64,000 nt of DNA, taken from assembly GCA_944326485.1 (NCBI GenBank), contig CALVED010000010.1:1-64000 (forward strand). Reading direction: 5' to 3'. The position numbers and the translations under genes were made by a program. The notes beneath the pieces were generated by a model. It did no database searches. It was not told where the DNA came from and saw only the letters and a program-made list of their open reading frames with translations. Of the stretch, positions 6,175 to 15,082 are shown piece after piece. This DNA is from Candidatus Gastranaerophilales bacterium. GTDB taxonomy: Bacteria; Cyanobacteriota; Vampirovibrionia; Gastranaerophilales; Gastranaerophilaceae. The first letter of the stretch is position 1. Every line of letters starts with the position of its first letter.

Positions 6175-7518
6175 ATGAATAATAACATTGAATATAATAA
6201 TAAGAAATATGATTTTATATTTAGGTCGCCTGAAAAAATTCTCCCTATAACATTTTTTTTCCTTTGTATTATGGGCAGTATATTTTTATCACTTCCCAAG
6301 GCAATTAATGGTAAAATAAATTTTTTGGATTCTGTTTTTACTGCTGTAAGTGCTGTTTGTGTTACCGGCTTATCTGTTATTGATATAGGTAGTAAATTAA
6401 CAACTTTAGGACAGATAATACTCATTATTTTAATTCAACTTGGTGGATTAGGAATAATGAGTATTTCGTCTATTGTTTTTCTTTTACTTGGGAAAAGAAT
6501 GTCTTTATCATATGCTAAAACAGCAAGAAATATATTTGATGTTGAAAGTAATCTTGAAATAAAAAATAGTTTGTTTTTGATTTTTAAATTTACTTTCTGG
6601 ACTGAATTTATTGGCGCATTAATCTTATCATTTTGCTTTATTATTGAAGAGAATAATCTTTTTTATGGATTAAAACTTGGTATCTTTACTGCTATTTCAG
6701 CTTTTTGTAATGCCGGTTTCTTTTTGAAGTCTACAAATTTAATTTCTTATAATACAAGTCCGATTATTCTTTATACGATTTCTTTTCTAATAATATTAGG
6801 AGGAATTTCTCCTGCTATTTGTGCTTATTTGCCAAACCTTTTAAAGAAAAAGAAAATACCTGCAATGGGCGTTATCGTTTTTTATACTACAATTGTTTTA
6901 TTATTTGTAGGGACAATTTTCTTTTTAATTTCTGAATACAATGGTGCTTTACAAGGTCTTAATTTTATTGATAAATTTAATAATGCTTGGTTCCAGTCTG
7001 TAACAACAAGAACTGCCGGTTTTAATTCTGTTGATTTATCTAATATTAATACTGTTTCATATATTTTATTTATTTTTTTAATGATAGTAGGCGGTTCCCC
7101 CGGTGGAACTGCAGGCGGTATTAAGACTGTTGCTTTAGGGATTTCTTATATTACTTTATATAATGTTATTACAGGTAAAAAAAATATTGTAAGAAATAGA
7201 CTTATACCTAGTGATGTTTTACAAAAAATTGTTACTTTGATTGTATTTTATTTAAGTATTTTATTATTGATTATATTAATGCTTTTAACAACGCAAAGTA
7301 TTTCAAATAGAAATTTGATATTTGAAGCAGTTTCTGCAATGGGTACTGTGGGATTATCTTTGGGTATTACTTCAAATTTGGACGAAGTAGGTAAAGTTAT
7401 TATAATAATTGCAATGTTTTTAGGACGTGTATTTCCTGTTACATTATTGTGTTATATTAATTCAAAATCAGTTGATAGTAATATTGAATATCCAGATGCA
7501 AAAATTTCTTTAACATAA
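6175..7518 (+). CDS. ktrB: KtrB/TrkH-type K+ transporter membrane subunit
   Basis: Encodes about 447 residues of a strongly hydrophobic protein with the four-fold membrane-pore-membrane design of the TrkH/KtrB family. Filter-like segments are visible: TAVSAVCVTGLSV, TAISAFCNAGFF, SVTTRTAGFNSVD and EAVSAMGTVGLSLG, plus the basic/glycine loop GGSPGGTAGGIKT. It conducts K+ (often Na+-coupled) across the inner membrane under control of a KtrA ring. The ATG at 6175 is preferred over a TTG at 6157 for lack of a Shine-Dalgarno before the TTG. ktrA follows after 11 bases. Confidence 0.92.
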   Translation: MNNNIEYNNKKYDFIFRSPEKILPITFFFLCIMGSIFLSLPKAINGKINFLDSVFTAVSAVCVTGLSVIDIGSKLTTLGQIILIILIQLGGLGIMSISSIVFLLLGKRMSLSYAKTARNIFDVESNLEIKNSLFLIFKFTFWTEFIGALILSFCFIIEENNLFYGLKLGIFTAISAFCNAGFFLKSTNLISYNTSPIILYTISFLIILGGISPAICAYLPNLLKKKKIPAMGVIVFYTTIVLLFVGTIFFLISEYNGALQGLNFIDKFNNAWFQSVTTRTAGFNSVDLSNINTVSYILFIFLMIVGGSPGGTAGGIKTVALGISYITLYNVITGKKNIVRNRLIPSDVLQKIVTLIVFYLSILLLIILMLLTTQSISNRNLIFEAVSAMGTVGLSLGITSNLDEVGKVIIIIAMFLGRVFPVTLLCYINSKSVDSNIEYPDAKISLT

Positions 7519-7529
7519 TAGGAGTAAAT

Positions 7530-8177
7530 ATGACAAAACAAGTTTTAATAATAGGATTGGGGCAATTAGGAACATCATTGGCAAAAACATTATCCGAAAA
7601 AGGAATGGAAGTTGTAGCTGTTGATATTAATAAGGATATTGTTGACAAAAATGCCGTATTTATTGATGATGCGGTTTGTTTAGATGCAACTGATGAAACA
7701 TCTCTTGAAAAATTGTCACCCAGAGAAAAAGATATAATAATTTGTGCTATAGGTTCAAAAGAACCATCTATATTGGCTACTGCACTTCTAAGACAGATGG
7801 GATGCTCAAATATTATTTCAAGAGCTACTGATAAAACTCATGAAAGAATTTTAAAAGCGGTTGGTGCTAAAATGGTTATTAATCCCGATGAAGAGTATGG
7901 TAAAAAATTTGCTTATAGAATTCTTTTCCAAAATGAAATCGCTGACGGCAATGATGATGATATACAATTACTTGATATTAATGTTCAACCTTTTATGGTT
8001 GGAAAATCCTTAATAGAACTTGCTTTGCCAAATAAATATGGGATTATAGTTGCTGCTATAAAAAAAGGCAATAAACTGACTAAGCCTTTACCTACAGGGA
8101 TTTTAGAAAAAGATGATGTATTATTACTTGTTTGTACTGAAGCATCTATAGAAAAAATGCTCAAGGAGAATTCATAA
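7530..8177 (+). CDS. ktrA: KtrA/TrkA-type RCK regulatory subunit
   Basis: Encodes 215 residues. The N-terminal RCK-N Rossmann fold has GLGQLGTSLA (GxGxxG), an acidic strand end (VVAVDIN) and DATDETSL. The C-terminal RCK-C domain (about 140-215) contains IQLLDINVQPFMVGKSLIEL and ends in DDVLLLVCTEASIEKML. Such proteins form an octameric ring that gates KtrB in response to ATP/ADP or NAD(H). AGGAG precedes the ATG. The stop TAA overlaps the next ATG by one base, so the HAMP protein is translationally coupled. Confidence 0.92.
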   Translation: MTKQVLIIGLGQLGTSLAKTLSEKGMEVVAVDINKDIVDKNAVFIDDAVCLDATDETSLEKLSPREKDIIICAIGSKEPSILATALLRQMGCSNIISRATDKTHERILKAVGAKMVINPDEEYGKKFAYRILFQNEIADGNDDDIQLLDINVQPFMVGKSLIELALPNKYGIIVAAIKKGNKLTKPLPTGILEKDDVLLLVCTEASIEKMLKENS

Positions 8178-8806
8178 TGCACTTTTCAAAAAAGATACAT
8201 TTTTATTTTCTTATATTATTGATTTTTTCAACTGTTATGGCTATAGCCGGAATTAGAGGTTTCTTGAGGTTAGCACCTGCAATAGATGAAATTAATCTTC
8301 ATAATACTCGTTCATTGTATTATGCGGAACAGATGTTATCAGAACTTGTTGTCAATCGGAATATGAAAAACTTTGAAAATGCAATGCATTTGGAAAAAGC
8401 TAATATTACTGAGGTTGGAGAAGCTGATTTGATAAAAAAAATTGAAAAGAATTATAAATCTGCTTTCTCTGGTAATATTAAAAAAGAAGAAGAAATAGTT
8501 GATTATATTATTGATTTATCTACAATTAATCGTAATGCAATGAAAAGGGCAACTATTGAAGCTAATCAACTAAGTTCAGTTGGTGCGTGGGTAATTGTAT
8601 TTTTAACTATATTTATTTGGTTTTTGGGATTTATGCTTATGAAATCTATAGAGAAAGGATTTATTAAGCCTTTGGATGAGCTTAATGATGTTTTGGCAAA
8701 ATATAATCAAGGCAATAAATTAAGACGTTGTCCAAAACAAGCACCTAATAAAGATTTTCAAAATATATATGATGCAGTAAATAATTTATTAGATAAGTTA
8801 GTTTAA
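8177..8806 (+). CDS. Membrane sensor stub: four-helix-bundle ectodomain plus HAMP, no output domain
   Basis: Encodes 209 residues. A membrane helix (about 8-30) is followed by a helical extracytoplasmic segment (32-130) with LHNTRSLYYAEQMLSELV, resembling chemoreceptor-type four-helix-bundle sensors. A second membrane helix (137-155) leads into a HAMP-like region (FIKPLDELNDVLAKYNQGN). The protein ends there, without kinase, cyclase or methyl-accepting domain. It is coupled to ktrA by a one-base overlap, which suggests a role in K+ uptake control. Its stop codon touches dispersed repeat copy 2. Function inferred only from architecture and context. Confidence 0.75.
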   Translation: MHFSKKIHFYFLILLIFSTVMAIAGIRGFLRLAPAIDEINLHNTRSLYYAEQMLSELVVNRNMKNFENAMHLEKANITEVGEADLIKKIEKNYKSAFSGNIKKEEEIVDYIIDLSTINRNAMKRATIEANQLSSVGAWVIVFLTIFIWFLGFMLMKSIEKGFIKPLDELNDVLAKYNQGNKLRRCPKQAPNKDFQNIYDAVNNLLDKLV

Positions 8807-8981
8807 TCTAGTATGGCACTTTGTTACCGGCTCATCTTTGCTAACTAAGTATTCACCTTTTGAAAACTTCACTCAGCTTGGTTTCACTACGAATACAAGC
8901 TTACTAAAAAACAGCGTTTTTGGTTCGTTTTTTATAAAAATTCATTCACTCTTTCAGCTTATCGTGATTTTTTCGAACAAA
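8805..8981 (+). repeat. Dispersed repeat, copy 2
   Basis: Starts in the stop codon of the HAMP gene (AATCTAGTATGGCACTTTG) and contains ACTTTGTTACC, ACTAAGTATTCACC, GAATACAAGC, TTTTTGGTTCGTTTT and TTTCAGCTTATCGTGATTTT in the same order as copies 5 and 6. Nearly full length. Confidence 0.85.
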
Positions 8982-9033
8982 ATAAATTTAAATTACTTTA
9001 TTTTTTCGTTTTTTACGTTACTATATATTCTGT

Positions 9034-10317
9034 ATGAAAAGATTTTTTATAATTTTATTTTTAATAACACTAACTAGTACACCTATATATGCTTTGGAGG
9101 TAAATGAATCTTTAAATGAAGATTCATACAGACATAAAATATCACTTGAAGAAGCCATTAATATGGCACTTGTAGGAAATATTGAGTTGCAAGAACAACG
9201 AAGAAATTTAGGAATTTCAAAGTTTTCCGTAAAAAAAGCTAATGCACTAAAAAACCCTCAATTTCAATCAAATATATTAATGGGTCCAATAGCAAGAGGC
9301 AATTCCAGCCAAATAGGTGTTATGCTCCCAATTGAAATTTTAAAAAGAGGAGGAAGAAAGGAAGCTGCATTAGCAGAAATGGATTACACAAATAATAAAA
9401 TAAAAGATTATGAATTCAAACTAAAGCTAAGAGTTAGAACAGCTTATTTCAATTTGCTTGTTGCCAAATCAGAATTAAAAATTTTAGAAGAAAGAAAAGA
9501 ACTTCTTGCAGATTTACTGGAAATAACAAAAGAAAAAGCAAAAAACGAAACAAACTATGAAATTGATGTACTTCAAGCAGATATGAAACTAAAAAAAATT
9601 CTAGTTCAAATAAATAGAGTTCAAGCCGATATTAAAACTGCCCAGTACGAGTTTAATAAAACATTAAATCTTGCAAATAATCCTACATTATATGATTCAA
9701 AAGAAGATTCTGTCTTCGGACAAGAATTTTTTACAAAGTTAGAATTACCAATATATGAAGATTTAGAAGCTATTGCATTTAATAATCGATATGACATAAA
9801 AATGGCAGCAGCAAAAATAGATAAAGCAAAGAAAGATTTATCACTTGTAACAAAACAACGAATTCCGGATTTATATATTTCTGGCGGATATGCATTTGCT
9901 CAAGATGGAACATCAGGTGCTTACGTTGGTACAGGAATAGATATTCCGGCTTTATATTTATATACACCTGAAATTGAAAGTGCGAAATTAGAACTTGATA
10001 AAGCTCAACTAGAATATAATTCAATAATAAATATTACACAAAATGTTATACATACAAATAATGATAAATTCATTATGGCTCAAGAAAATGTTGAACATTA
10101 TAAAGATATTTTAGAAGAATCTAACAAAATATTAAATTTATCAAAACAACAATACTCACAAGGAAAAACATCTTTAACTAATTTAATTATAATAGAGCAT
10201 TCGCATCAAGAACTTTTAAAAGAATTTTTAGATGCAATGAAAGAATACTACAATGCTTATATCGCATTATTACAAGAACTCGGACTCGATAATTTAACTA
10301 TTGATATAGACCTTTAA
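9034..10317 (+). CDS. TolC-family outer membrane efflux protein
   Basis: Encodes 427 residues. A signal peptide (about 1-20, ending IYA) is followed by two tandem outer-membrane-efflux repeats. Each has long alpha helices with heptad character (LEEAINMALVGNIELQEQRRN; RVRTAYFNLLVAKSELKILEERKELL; later QNVIHTNNDKFIMAQENVEHYKDILEESNKILNL) and short strands between them. This is the trimeric channel-tunnel fold of TolC/CusC/OprM proteins. No adaptor or inner-membrane pump is adjacent, so the partner and substrate are unknown. A divergent His-rich membrane protein follows on the other strand. TATATA lies six bases before the ATG with no Shine-Dalgarno, though the -35 is poor. Confidence 0.9.
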   Translation: MKRFFIILFLITLTSTPIYALEVNESLNEDSYRHKISLEEAINMALVGNIELQEQRRNLGISKFSVKKANALKNPQFQSNILMGPIARGNSSQIGVMLPIEILKRGGRKEAALAEMDYTNNKIKDYEFKLKLRVRTAYFNLLVAKSELKILEERKELLADLLEITKEKAKNETNYEIDVLQADMKLKKILVQINRVQADIKTAQYEFNKTLNLANNPTLYDSKEDSVFGQEFFTKLELPIYEDLEAIAFNNRYDIKMAAAKIDKAKKDLSLVTKQRIPDLYISGGYAFAQDGTSGAYVGTGIDIPALYLYTPEIESAKLELDKAQLEYNSIINITQNVIHTNNDKFIMAQENVEHYKDILEESNKILNLSKQQYSQGKTSLTNLIIIEHSHQELLKEFLDAMKEYYNAYIALLQELGLDNLTIDIDL

Positions 10318-10370
10318 TTATATAAACCACTTTAGGACATAATATTATATAATTTTAAACATAACCAAAA

Positions 10371-10407
10371 TAGCGAATAGATCGAATTATATTCAATCTA
10401 TTCGCTA
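10371..10407. terminator. Bidirectional terminator between convergent genes
   Basis: TAGCGAATAGAT (10371-10382) and ATCTATTCGCTA (10396-10407) form a perfect 12-bp stem with a 13-base loop. TTTTT follows on the plus strand and TTTTGG on the minus strand. It separates the TolC-like gene from the convergent His-rich gene. Confidence 0.8.
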
Positions 10408-10413
10408 AAATTT

Positions 10414-10755
10414 TTATTGAACAGATTGAGGCGTATGAACTCTATCCATTTCTCTATGTTCTATTCTTCTTTCAGCATCAGGACCATGATGTTTATGTTT
10501 TTTATGAAATTCATGGCATCTTGGTTCTCCCTGAAAATGATGATGTATTGGTCTTTCAAAATGATGCATTGGACCAGGTCCTATTGGAGCAGGGGGCATA
10601 GGTGGTCTATTTAATGTTACAAATAGGCACAAAGCAAAAAATACACCAACAAAGCTTCCTAATGCAACTATAATAAAATTTTTAAATTCTGCTGATTTAC
10701 AGAAACACTTATTTTCTTCTTTTACTTCTTCTACATTTTTAATTTCATCAGTCAT
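10414..10755 (-). CDS. Small membrane-anchored His-rich protein
   Basis: Encodes 113 residues: a charged N-terminus with KCFCK, one membrane helix (about 26-48), a Pro-rich stretch (RPPMPPAPIGPGPM), and a tail with about 15 histidines in clusters (HHF, HHHF, HKKHKHH). The tail is likely to bind metal ions such as Ni, Cu or Zn and faces one side of the membrane; the side is not certain. It resembles small His-rich metal sensors or buffers in composition only. It lies convergent to the TolC-like gene. AGGAGA precedes the ATG at 10755. Its repeats are not His-Xaa-Ser. Confidence 0.75.
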   Translation of the reverse strand: MTDEIKNVEEVKEENKCFCKSAEFKNFIIVALGSFVGVFFALCLFVTLNRPPMPPAPIGPGPMHHFERPIHHHFQGEPRCHEFHKKHKHHGPDAERRIEHREMDRVHTPQSVQ

Positions 10756-10907
10756 GATTTTCTCCTATCTTATACATTTAAAACTTCTTTTTTATCTCTC
10801 ACTTATATAAACGAAACAAAATGAAAAACGTTCATTTTTTTTATTTTAACATTTTTTAGGTATAATATACCTTGCTACAACATAAAAACAAAAGGACAAA
10901 AAAATTA

Positions 10908-12311
10908 ATGGAAGATATACTATACCCATTTGTTGTAAAATTCAATGAATATCTATCTAATTACATTTTAGTATTTTTACTTGTAGGAATAGGGGTTTGG
11001 TATAGTTTTAAAACAGAATTTGTACAAATAAGATGTTTTAAAGAAGGAATAAAAAATTTATTTGAAGAAATAAATATTTTCGATAAAAGTCATCCACATA
11101 GTATGACTTCATTTCAAGCATTATCAACAGCAGTAGCAGCACAAGTAGGAACAGGAAATATAGTAGGAGCTTCAGGGGCAATTTTAATAGGAGGTCCTGG
11201 TGCTATATTTTGGATGTGGGTTATTGCATTCTTTGGAATGGCAACTATATATGCTGAAGCCACTTTGGCTATTAAAACAAGAATTATTGAAGAAGGCGGT
11301 AAAATAAAAGGCGGACCAGTGTATTACATTACAACAGCATTTAAGGGGAAATTCGGCAAATTACTTGCCGGATTTTTTGCAATTGCAATTATTCTGGCTC
11401 TCGGATTTATGGGCTGTATGGTCCAATCAAATTCAATTGCTTGCTGTATGCAAACAGCTTTCGGCATTAAACCATATATAATGGGGATTTTACTTGTTAT
11501 TATTTGTGGAATTATTTTTATTGGCGGTGTAAAAAGGTTAGCTATTGTAGTAGAGAAAATTGTTCCTTTTATGGCTTTATTTTTCATTATTGGTGGACTA
11601 ATTATTATAAGTGCAAGAATAAAATATATTCCAGAAACATTTTATATGATTTTTAAATATGCATTTATGCCACAGGCAATTTTAGGCGGAAGTTTTGGTT
11701 ATGCAATTAAACAAGCAATAAGCCAAGGGGCAAAAAGAGGTTTATTTTCAAATGAAGCAGGTATGGGTTCAACACCTCATGCACATGCTCTTGCCAGTGT
11801 AAAAGATCCGCATACACAAGGTACTGTTGCAATGATTGGTGTTTTCGTAGATACATTTATAATTTTGACACTAAATGCACTAATTGTAATTTCAACTTTA
11901 TACACAAAAGATGGTGCATTACATAATGGCTATACAGATGCTGTTATGAATATTTTAAATAAAACAAATTTAGTACAAACAGCATTTGGAACAATTTTTG
12001 GTAATTCTATCGGAGCAATTTTTGTTGCAATTTGTTTATTTTTCTTTGCTTTTTCCACCATTCTAAGCTGGAATTTATTTGGGAAAATGAATGTTACATA
12101 CCTTTTTGGTAATAAACACGTAAAAATAGCAGAATTAACTTATATGATAATTGCATTATCATTTATAATGATGGGAAGTTTAATTTCAAGTGACTTTGTT
12201 TGGGAATTAACAGATATGTTTAATAATCTTATGGTTATTCCAAACGTAATTGCTTTATTCGCATTAACAGGTGTTGTTGTTAAAATTGTACACACCAATA
12301 AATCCAACTAA
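10908..12311 (+). CDS. Sodium:alanine/glycine symporter, AGCS family
   Basis: Encodes about 467 residues with 10-11 membrane helices. Family signatures are clear: FQALSTAVAAQVGTGNIVGASGAI (the AGCS signature), GGPGAIFWMWVIAFFGMATIYAEATLA, GGPVYYI and AKRGLFSNEAGMGSTPHAHA. It imports small neutral amino acids with Na+ across the inner membrane. The ATG at 10908, with AAAGGA about ten bases upstream, is preferred to a TTG at 10872. A methyltransferase-like membrane protein follows after 19 bases on the same strand, probably in one transcript. Confidence 0.93.
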   Translation: MEDILYPFVVKFNEYLSNYILVFLLVGIGVWYSFKTEFVQIRCFKEGIKNLFEEINIFDKSHPHSMTSFQALSTAVAAQVGTGNIVGASGAILIGGPGAIFWMWVIAFFGMATIYAEATLAIKTRIIEEGGKIKGGPVYYITTAFKGKFGKLLAGFFAIAIILALGFMGCMVQSNSIACCMQTAFGIKPYIMGILLVIICGIIFIGGVKRLAIVVEKIVPFMALFFIIGGLIIISARIKYIPETFYMIFKYAFMPQAILGGSFGYAIKQAISQGAKRGLFSNEAGMGSTPHAHALASVKDPHTQGTVAMIGVFVDTFIILTLNALIVISTLYTKDGALHNGYTDAVMNILNKTNLVQTAFGTIFGNSIGAIFVAICLFFFAFSTILSWNLFGKMNVTYLFGNKHVKIAELTYMIIALSFIMMGSLISSDFVWELTDMFNNLMVIPNVIALFALTGVVVKIVHTNKSN

Positions 12312-12330
12312 TTTAAGAAAAGGAATTTCT

Positions 12331-12813
12331 ATGAAAGAATGGATTAAATCAATATTAGTATTACCTTTTAATGTTACAATAACAATTCCATTTTTAATAT
12401 TATATTTTTCAAAATTTAAATATAATATACCTCCAATAATTCAAATATCAATAGGAATAGTTATACTTTTTATCGGATTATTTTTATTAATATGGACAAT
12501 ATTATTATTTGATAAAATAGGCAAAGGTACTCTTGCACCTTGGGCAGCAACAAAACATTTAGTTGTACAAGGACCATTTAAATACACCAGAAACCCGATG
12601 ATTACCGGGGTTTTAAGCATTCTAACAGCAGAAGCAATTCTTCTTAATTCTATACATATACTATTTTGGATGATTTTATTCTTTTTTATAAATTGTATTT
12701 ATTTCAAATTATTTGAGGAGAAACAATTAGAAAAAAAATTTGGAGACGAATATATTAAGTATAAAAAGAACACCCCGGCTTGGATTCCTAATTTATGCTT
12801 TAGAAAGAAATAA
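12331..12813 (+). CDS. Isoprenylcysteine carboxyl methyltransferase/PEMT-like membrane protein
   Basis: Encodes 160 residues with about four membrane helices. The C-terminal signature of the ICMT/PEMT superfamily is present: VQGPFKYTRNPMITGVL (SAM-binding RNPM), then a membrane helix and FEEKQLEKKFGDEYIKYKKNTPAWIPN. Bacterial members methylate lipids or other membrane substrates; the specific substrate is unknown here. AAAAGGA precedes the ATG at 12331, ruling out a start inside the upstream symporter gene. Confidence 0.85.
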   Translation: MKEWIKSILVLPFNVTITIPFLILYFSKFKYNIPPIIQISIGIVILFIGLFLLIWTILLFDKIGKGTLAPWAATKHLVVQGPFKYTRNPMITGVLSILTAEAILLNSIHILFWMILFFFINCIYFKLFEEKQLEKKFGDEYIKYKKNTPAWIPNLCFRKK

Positions 12814-12845
12814 TAAAAAAAGTTTTACAAAAAGATTGAAATCTT

Positions 12846-12873
12846 TTGAAATATATTTTCTTTGTCTTATTAT
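12846..12873 (+). promoter_or_regulatory. Promoter placing transcription start at the ATG of 12880-13260
   Basis: TTGAAA (12846-12851), a 16-base spacer and TATTAT (12868-12873), then six bases before the ATG at 12880. There is no room for a ribosome binding site, implying a leaderless mRNA. Confidence 0.65.
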
Positions 12874-12879
12874 TAAAAT

Positions 12880-13260
12880 ATGAAAATATTAAGCCGAATA
12901 ACATTATTATTTTTTATATTTGTAATCATAATCGGAACAAGTGCAACCTGTTCTGAGAATGTCAATTACAACATAAAATACAAAGATACAATATCGGCTG
13001 TTAAGTATTTTGATCATGATTTATTAAATTCAAAAAATAATGACTATATTTTTCAAAATATTACCAGACACGACAGCCTAAATGTAAATAATAAAAAAAC
13101 AGATAACTCTAATGACTCAGGAAATAATTATTTTATTCCGAACCAAACTGAACAACAAGTTAATTTAATATCATATATATACAACAATTCATATTTAAAT
13201 AATAAAACTAAAGTTAGTTTCAAAACATTATTATCAGAAGTCCGTCCTAATGCTCCTTAA
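12880..13260 (+). CDS. Small secreted or membrane-anchored protein, unknown function
   Basis: Encodes 126 residues. A hydrophobic N-terminus (ITLLFFIFVIIIGTSATCS) could be a signal peptide, or a lipoprotein signal with TSATC as a weak lipobox. The rest is a polar, Asn-rich, low-complexity segment (NNKKTDNSNDSGNNYF). I do not recognise a family. The gene stands alone behind its own promoter, with no Shine-Dalgarno. The next gene, oadG, begins 55 bases downstream with its own ribosome binding site. Confidence 0.6.
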   Translation: MKILSRITLLFFIFVIIIGTSATCSENVNYNIKYKDTISAVKYFDHDLLNSKNNDYIFQNITRHDSLNVNNKKTDNSNDSGNNYFIPNQTEQQVNLISYIYNNSYLNNKTKVSFKTLLSEVRPNAP

Positions 13261-13315
13261 GAAGGATAATATTTATTTGTATTATTAATCAATAAATATT
13301 AAGATTGGAGAAATT

Positions 13316-13576
13316 ATGAATATGGAATTGGTTTTGCAGAACATGCAAGATGGAATAATGATTAGTATAATTGGAATGGGTTTTGTAATGTGTTTTTTAA
13401 CACTCATGATGGGATTTATGAGAGTTACAGAAAGCATAATGTTAAAACTTAATGAAATATTTCCAGAAGAGAAAAAAGAAGAAATTAAGAAAATAACAAA
13501 TAATAATAAAGATGAAGAATTAGCAGTAGCAATAGCAGTTGCAAAATATAAAGAACTAATTAAAGGAGGGATATAA
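13316..13576 (+). CDS. OadG-type small subunit of a sodium-pump decarboxylase
   Basis: Encodes 86 residues: one membrane helix near the N-terminus (DGIMISIIGMGFVMCFLTLMMGFM), followed by a charged linker (EEKKEEIKK) and a short amphipathic helix ending AVAKYKELIKG. This is the gamma subunit architecture of oxaloacetate/methylmalonyl-CoA decarboxylase Na+ pumps. The alpha and beta subunits are not in the window. The ATG of the following ArsB/NhaD-type permease overlaps this stop, so the two are coupled and the small protein may serve that transporter instead. TTGGAGAA precedes the start. Confidence 0.8.
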   Translation: MNMELVLQNMQDGIMISIIGMGFVMCFLTLMMGFMRVTESIMLKLNEIFPEEKKEEIKKITNNNKDEELAVAIAVAKYKELIKGGI

Positions 13577-14901
13577 TGGAAGCTATACATGCTTTTGTTG
13601 CAGGTCATAATATAGCTATTTCAGCAGGATTATTGATTTTAGCTTATATTTTTATAGCAACAGAAAAGATACCGAAGGTTACAATTGCTCTATTAGGTGG
13701 TGTTATAACAATAATATTAGGACTGGTAAGTCAAACAAAGATGATTAATGGAAGCATTAATCATGAATATTTTGTAAATTTTGTAGATTTTAATGTAATA
13801 TTTTTGCTAGTTTCAATGATGATTATAGTATCCATCACTACAAGAAGCGGAGTGTTCAATTATATAGCAAATGAACTTCTAAAAATGACAAAAGGTCATC
13901 CAATAAAAGTTCTAATAGCATTAGGCATTTTTACTGCATTTGTTAGTGCCTTTTTAGATAATGTAACAACAGTAATTTTAATAATGCCAATAACTTTCTC
14001 TATAGCAAAAAAATTAGATATAAATCCAATACCGTTTCTATTAACAGAAATTGTATCATCAAATATTGGAGGAACAGCAACTTTAATAGGTGATCCGCCA
14101 AACATAATTATAGGTAGTGCCGGCGGATTGTCATTTATGGATTTTGTAAAAGAACTAACTGGTGTAGTTGCTGTTATCTTAATGTTCGTAATCATTTTCA
14201 TGGTTATCTGTTTTAGAAAAGCATTAAAAGCAAGTCCTGAAAAAATGCAAGAAATATCTAAAATAGACAATTCTAATACAATTGTTGATAAAGCATTAAT
14301 GATACGTTCTGTCATAGTATTATCATTCGTTATATTGGGATTCGTACTTCACGATATAACACACATAGAAACATGTATTGTTGCAATGCTTGGAGCTAGT
14401 ATACTTTTACTATTTGAAAAACCAACACAGATATTATGTGATGTTGAATGGAACACAATATTTTTCTTTATAGGTTTATTTATAATTATTGGTGGACTCG
14501 AAGCATCAGGCGGTATACAATTAATGGCTGAATGGATTTTAAATGTAACAAAAGGTTCAGAAACAGCCACTGCAATGCTTATACTTTGGGCATCAGGAAT
14601 CATATCAGGAATTATAGATAATATTCCATACACTGCAACAATGGCACCAATGATAGCAGAAATACAGAAAATTATGGGTTCAGATTATGCATATCCACTA
14701 TGGTGGTGCTTATCTTTAGGTGCTTGCCTTGGCGGAAATATGACAATAATAGGGGCTGCTGCTAATGTTATTGTATCTGAAAATTCTGCAAAAGAAGGTC
14801 ATCCTATAAGCTTTATGGGATACTTAAAATATGGTATACCAATTGTATTTATTTCACTATTTATAAGTACAGTGTATATTTATATACGTTTTCTTAAATA
14901 A
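13576..14901 (+). CDS. ArsB/NhaD-type (ion transporter superfamily) permease
   Basis: Encodes 441 residues with about 11-12 membrane helices. Landmarks of the ArsB/NhaD/CitM group are LGGVITIILGLV, NTRSGVF-like TTRSGVFNYIANELLK, SAFLDNVTTVILIMPITF, NIGGTATLIGDPPNIIIGS and IDNIPYTATMAPMI. Family members exchange Na+/H+ or export anions; DPPN and DNVTT are typical of NhaD and P-protein-like permeases. It is translationally coupled to the preceding OadG-like subunit and followed by a 41-residue membrane protein. Substrate not resolved. Confidence 0.88.
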   Translation: MEAIHAFVAGHNIAISAGLLILAYIFIATEKIPKVTIALLGGVITIILGLVSQTKMINGSINHEYFVNFVDFNVIFLLVSMMIIVSITTRSGVFNYIANELLKMTKGHPIKVLIALGIFTAFVSAFLDNVTTVILIMPITFSIAKKLDINPIPFLLTEIVSSNIGGTATLIGDPPNIIIGSAGGLSFMDFVKELTGVVAVILMFVIIFMVICFRKALKASPEKMQEISKIDNSNTIVDKALMIRSVIVLSFVILGFVLHDITHIETCIVAMLGASILLLFEKPTQILCDVEWNTIFFFIGLFIIIGGLEASGGIQLMAEWILNVTKGSETATAMLILWASGIISGIIDNIPYTATMAPMIAEIQKIMGSDYAYPLWWCLSLGACLGGNMTIIGAAANVIVSENSAKEGHPISFMGYLKYGIPIVFISLFISTVYIYIRFLK

Positions 14902-14912
14902 GGAAATAAATA

Positions 14913-15038
14913 ATGAGTAATAAAGAGGAAACAAGACCAAAATACAAAGATACCCACGGTGGAGAAATAATTGGTTCAATAATATTTACTATAGTAATAA
15001 TTTTACTCATGTGGGCTGCTTCAGTTTGGTTTAGATAA
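14913..15038 (+). CDS. 41-residue single-helix membrane protein
   Basis: The frame from ATG 14913 to TAA 15036-15038 encodes a polar start (MSNKEETRPKYKDTHGGE) and one membrane helix (IIGSIIFTIVIILLMWAASVWF). AAGGA lies about ten bases upstream and a strong terminator follows immediately, so it is probably the last gene of the oadG-permease transcript. It could be a small accessory subunit of the permease. No family recognised. Confidence 0.65.
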   Translation: MSNKEETRPKYKDTHGGEIIGSIIFTIVIILLMWAASVWFR

Positions 15039-15046
15039 ATATAAAT

Positions 15047-15080
15047 AATAAAACCGCTTTAACAAAAAAGCGGTTTTATT
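15047..15080. terminator. Bidirectional terminator between convergent operons
   Basis: AATAAAACCGCTT (15047-15059) pairs perfectly with AAGCGGTTTTATT (15068-15080) around an eight-base loop, giving T-rich ends on both strands. It ends the permease operon and the CoA-transferase operon. Confidence 0.88.
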
Positions 15081-15082
15081 AT

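Noticed and set aside
10414-10755. The His-rich protein as a second HxsA-like precursor
   Set aside because: Its histidines are in HH and HKKH clusters, not His-Xaa-Ser triplets, and no maturase gene lies nearby.
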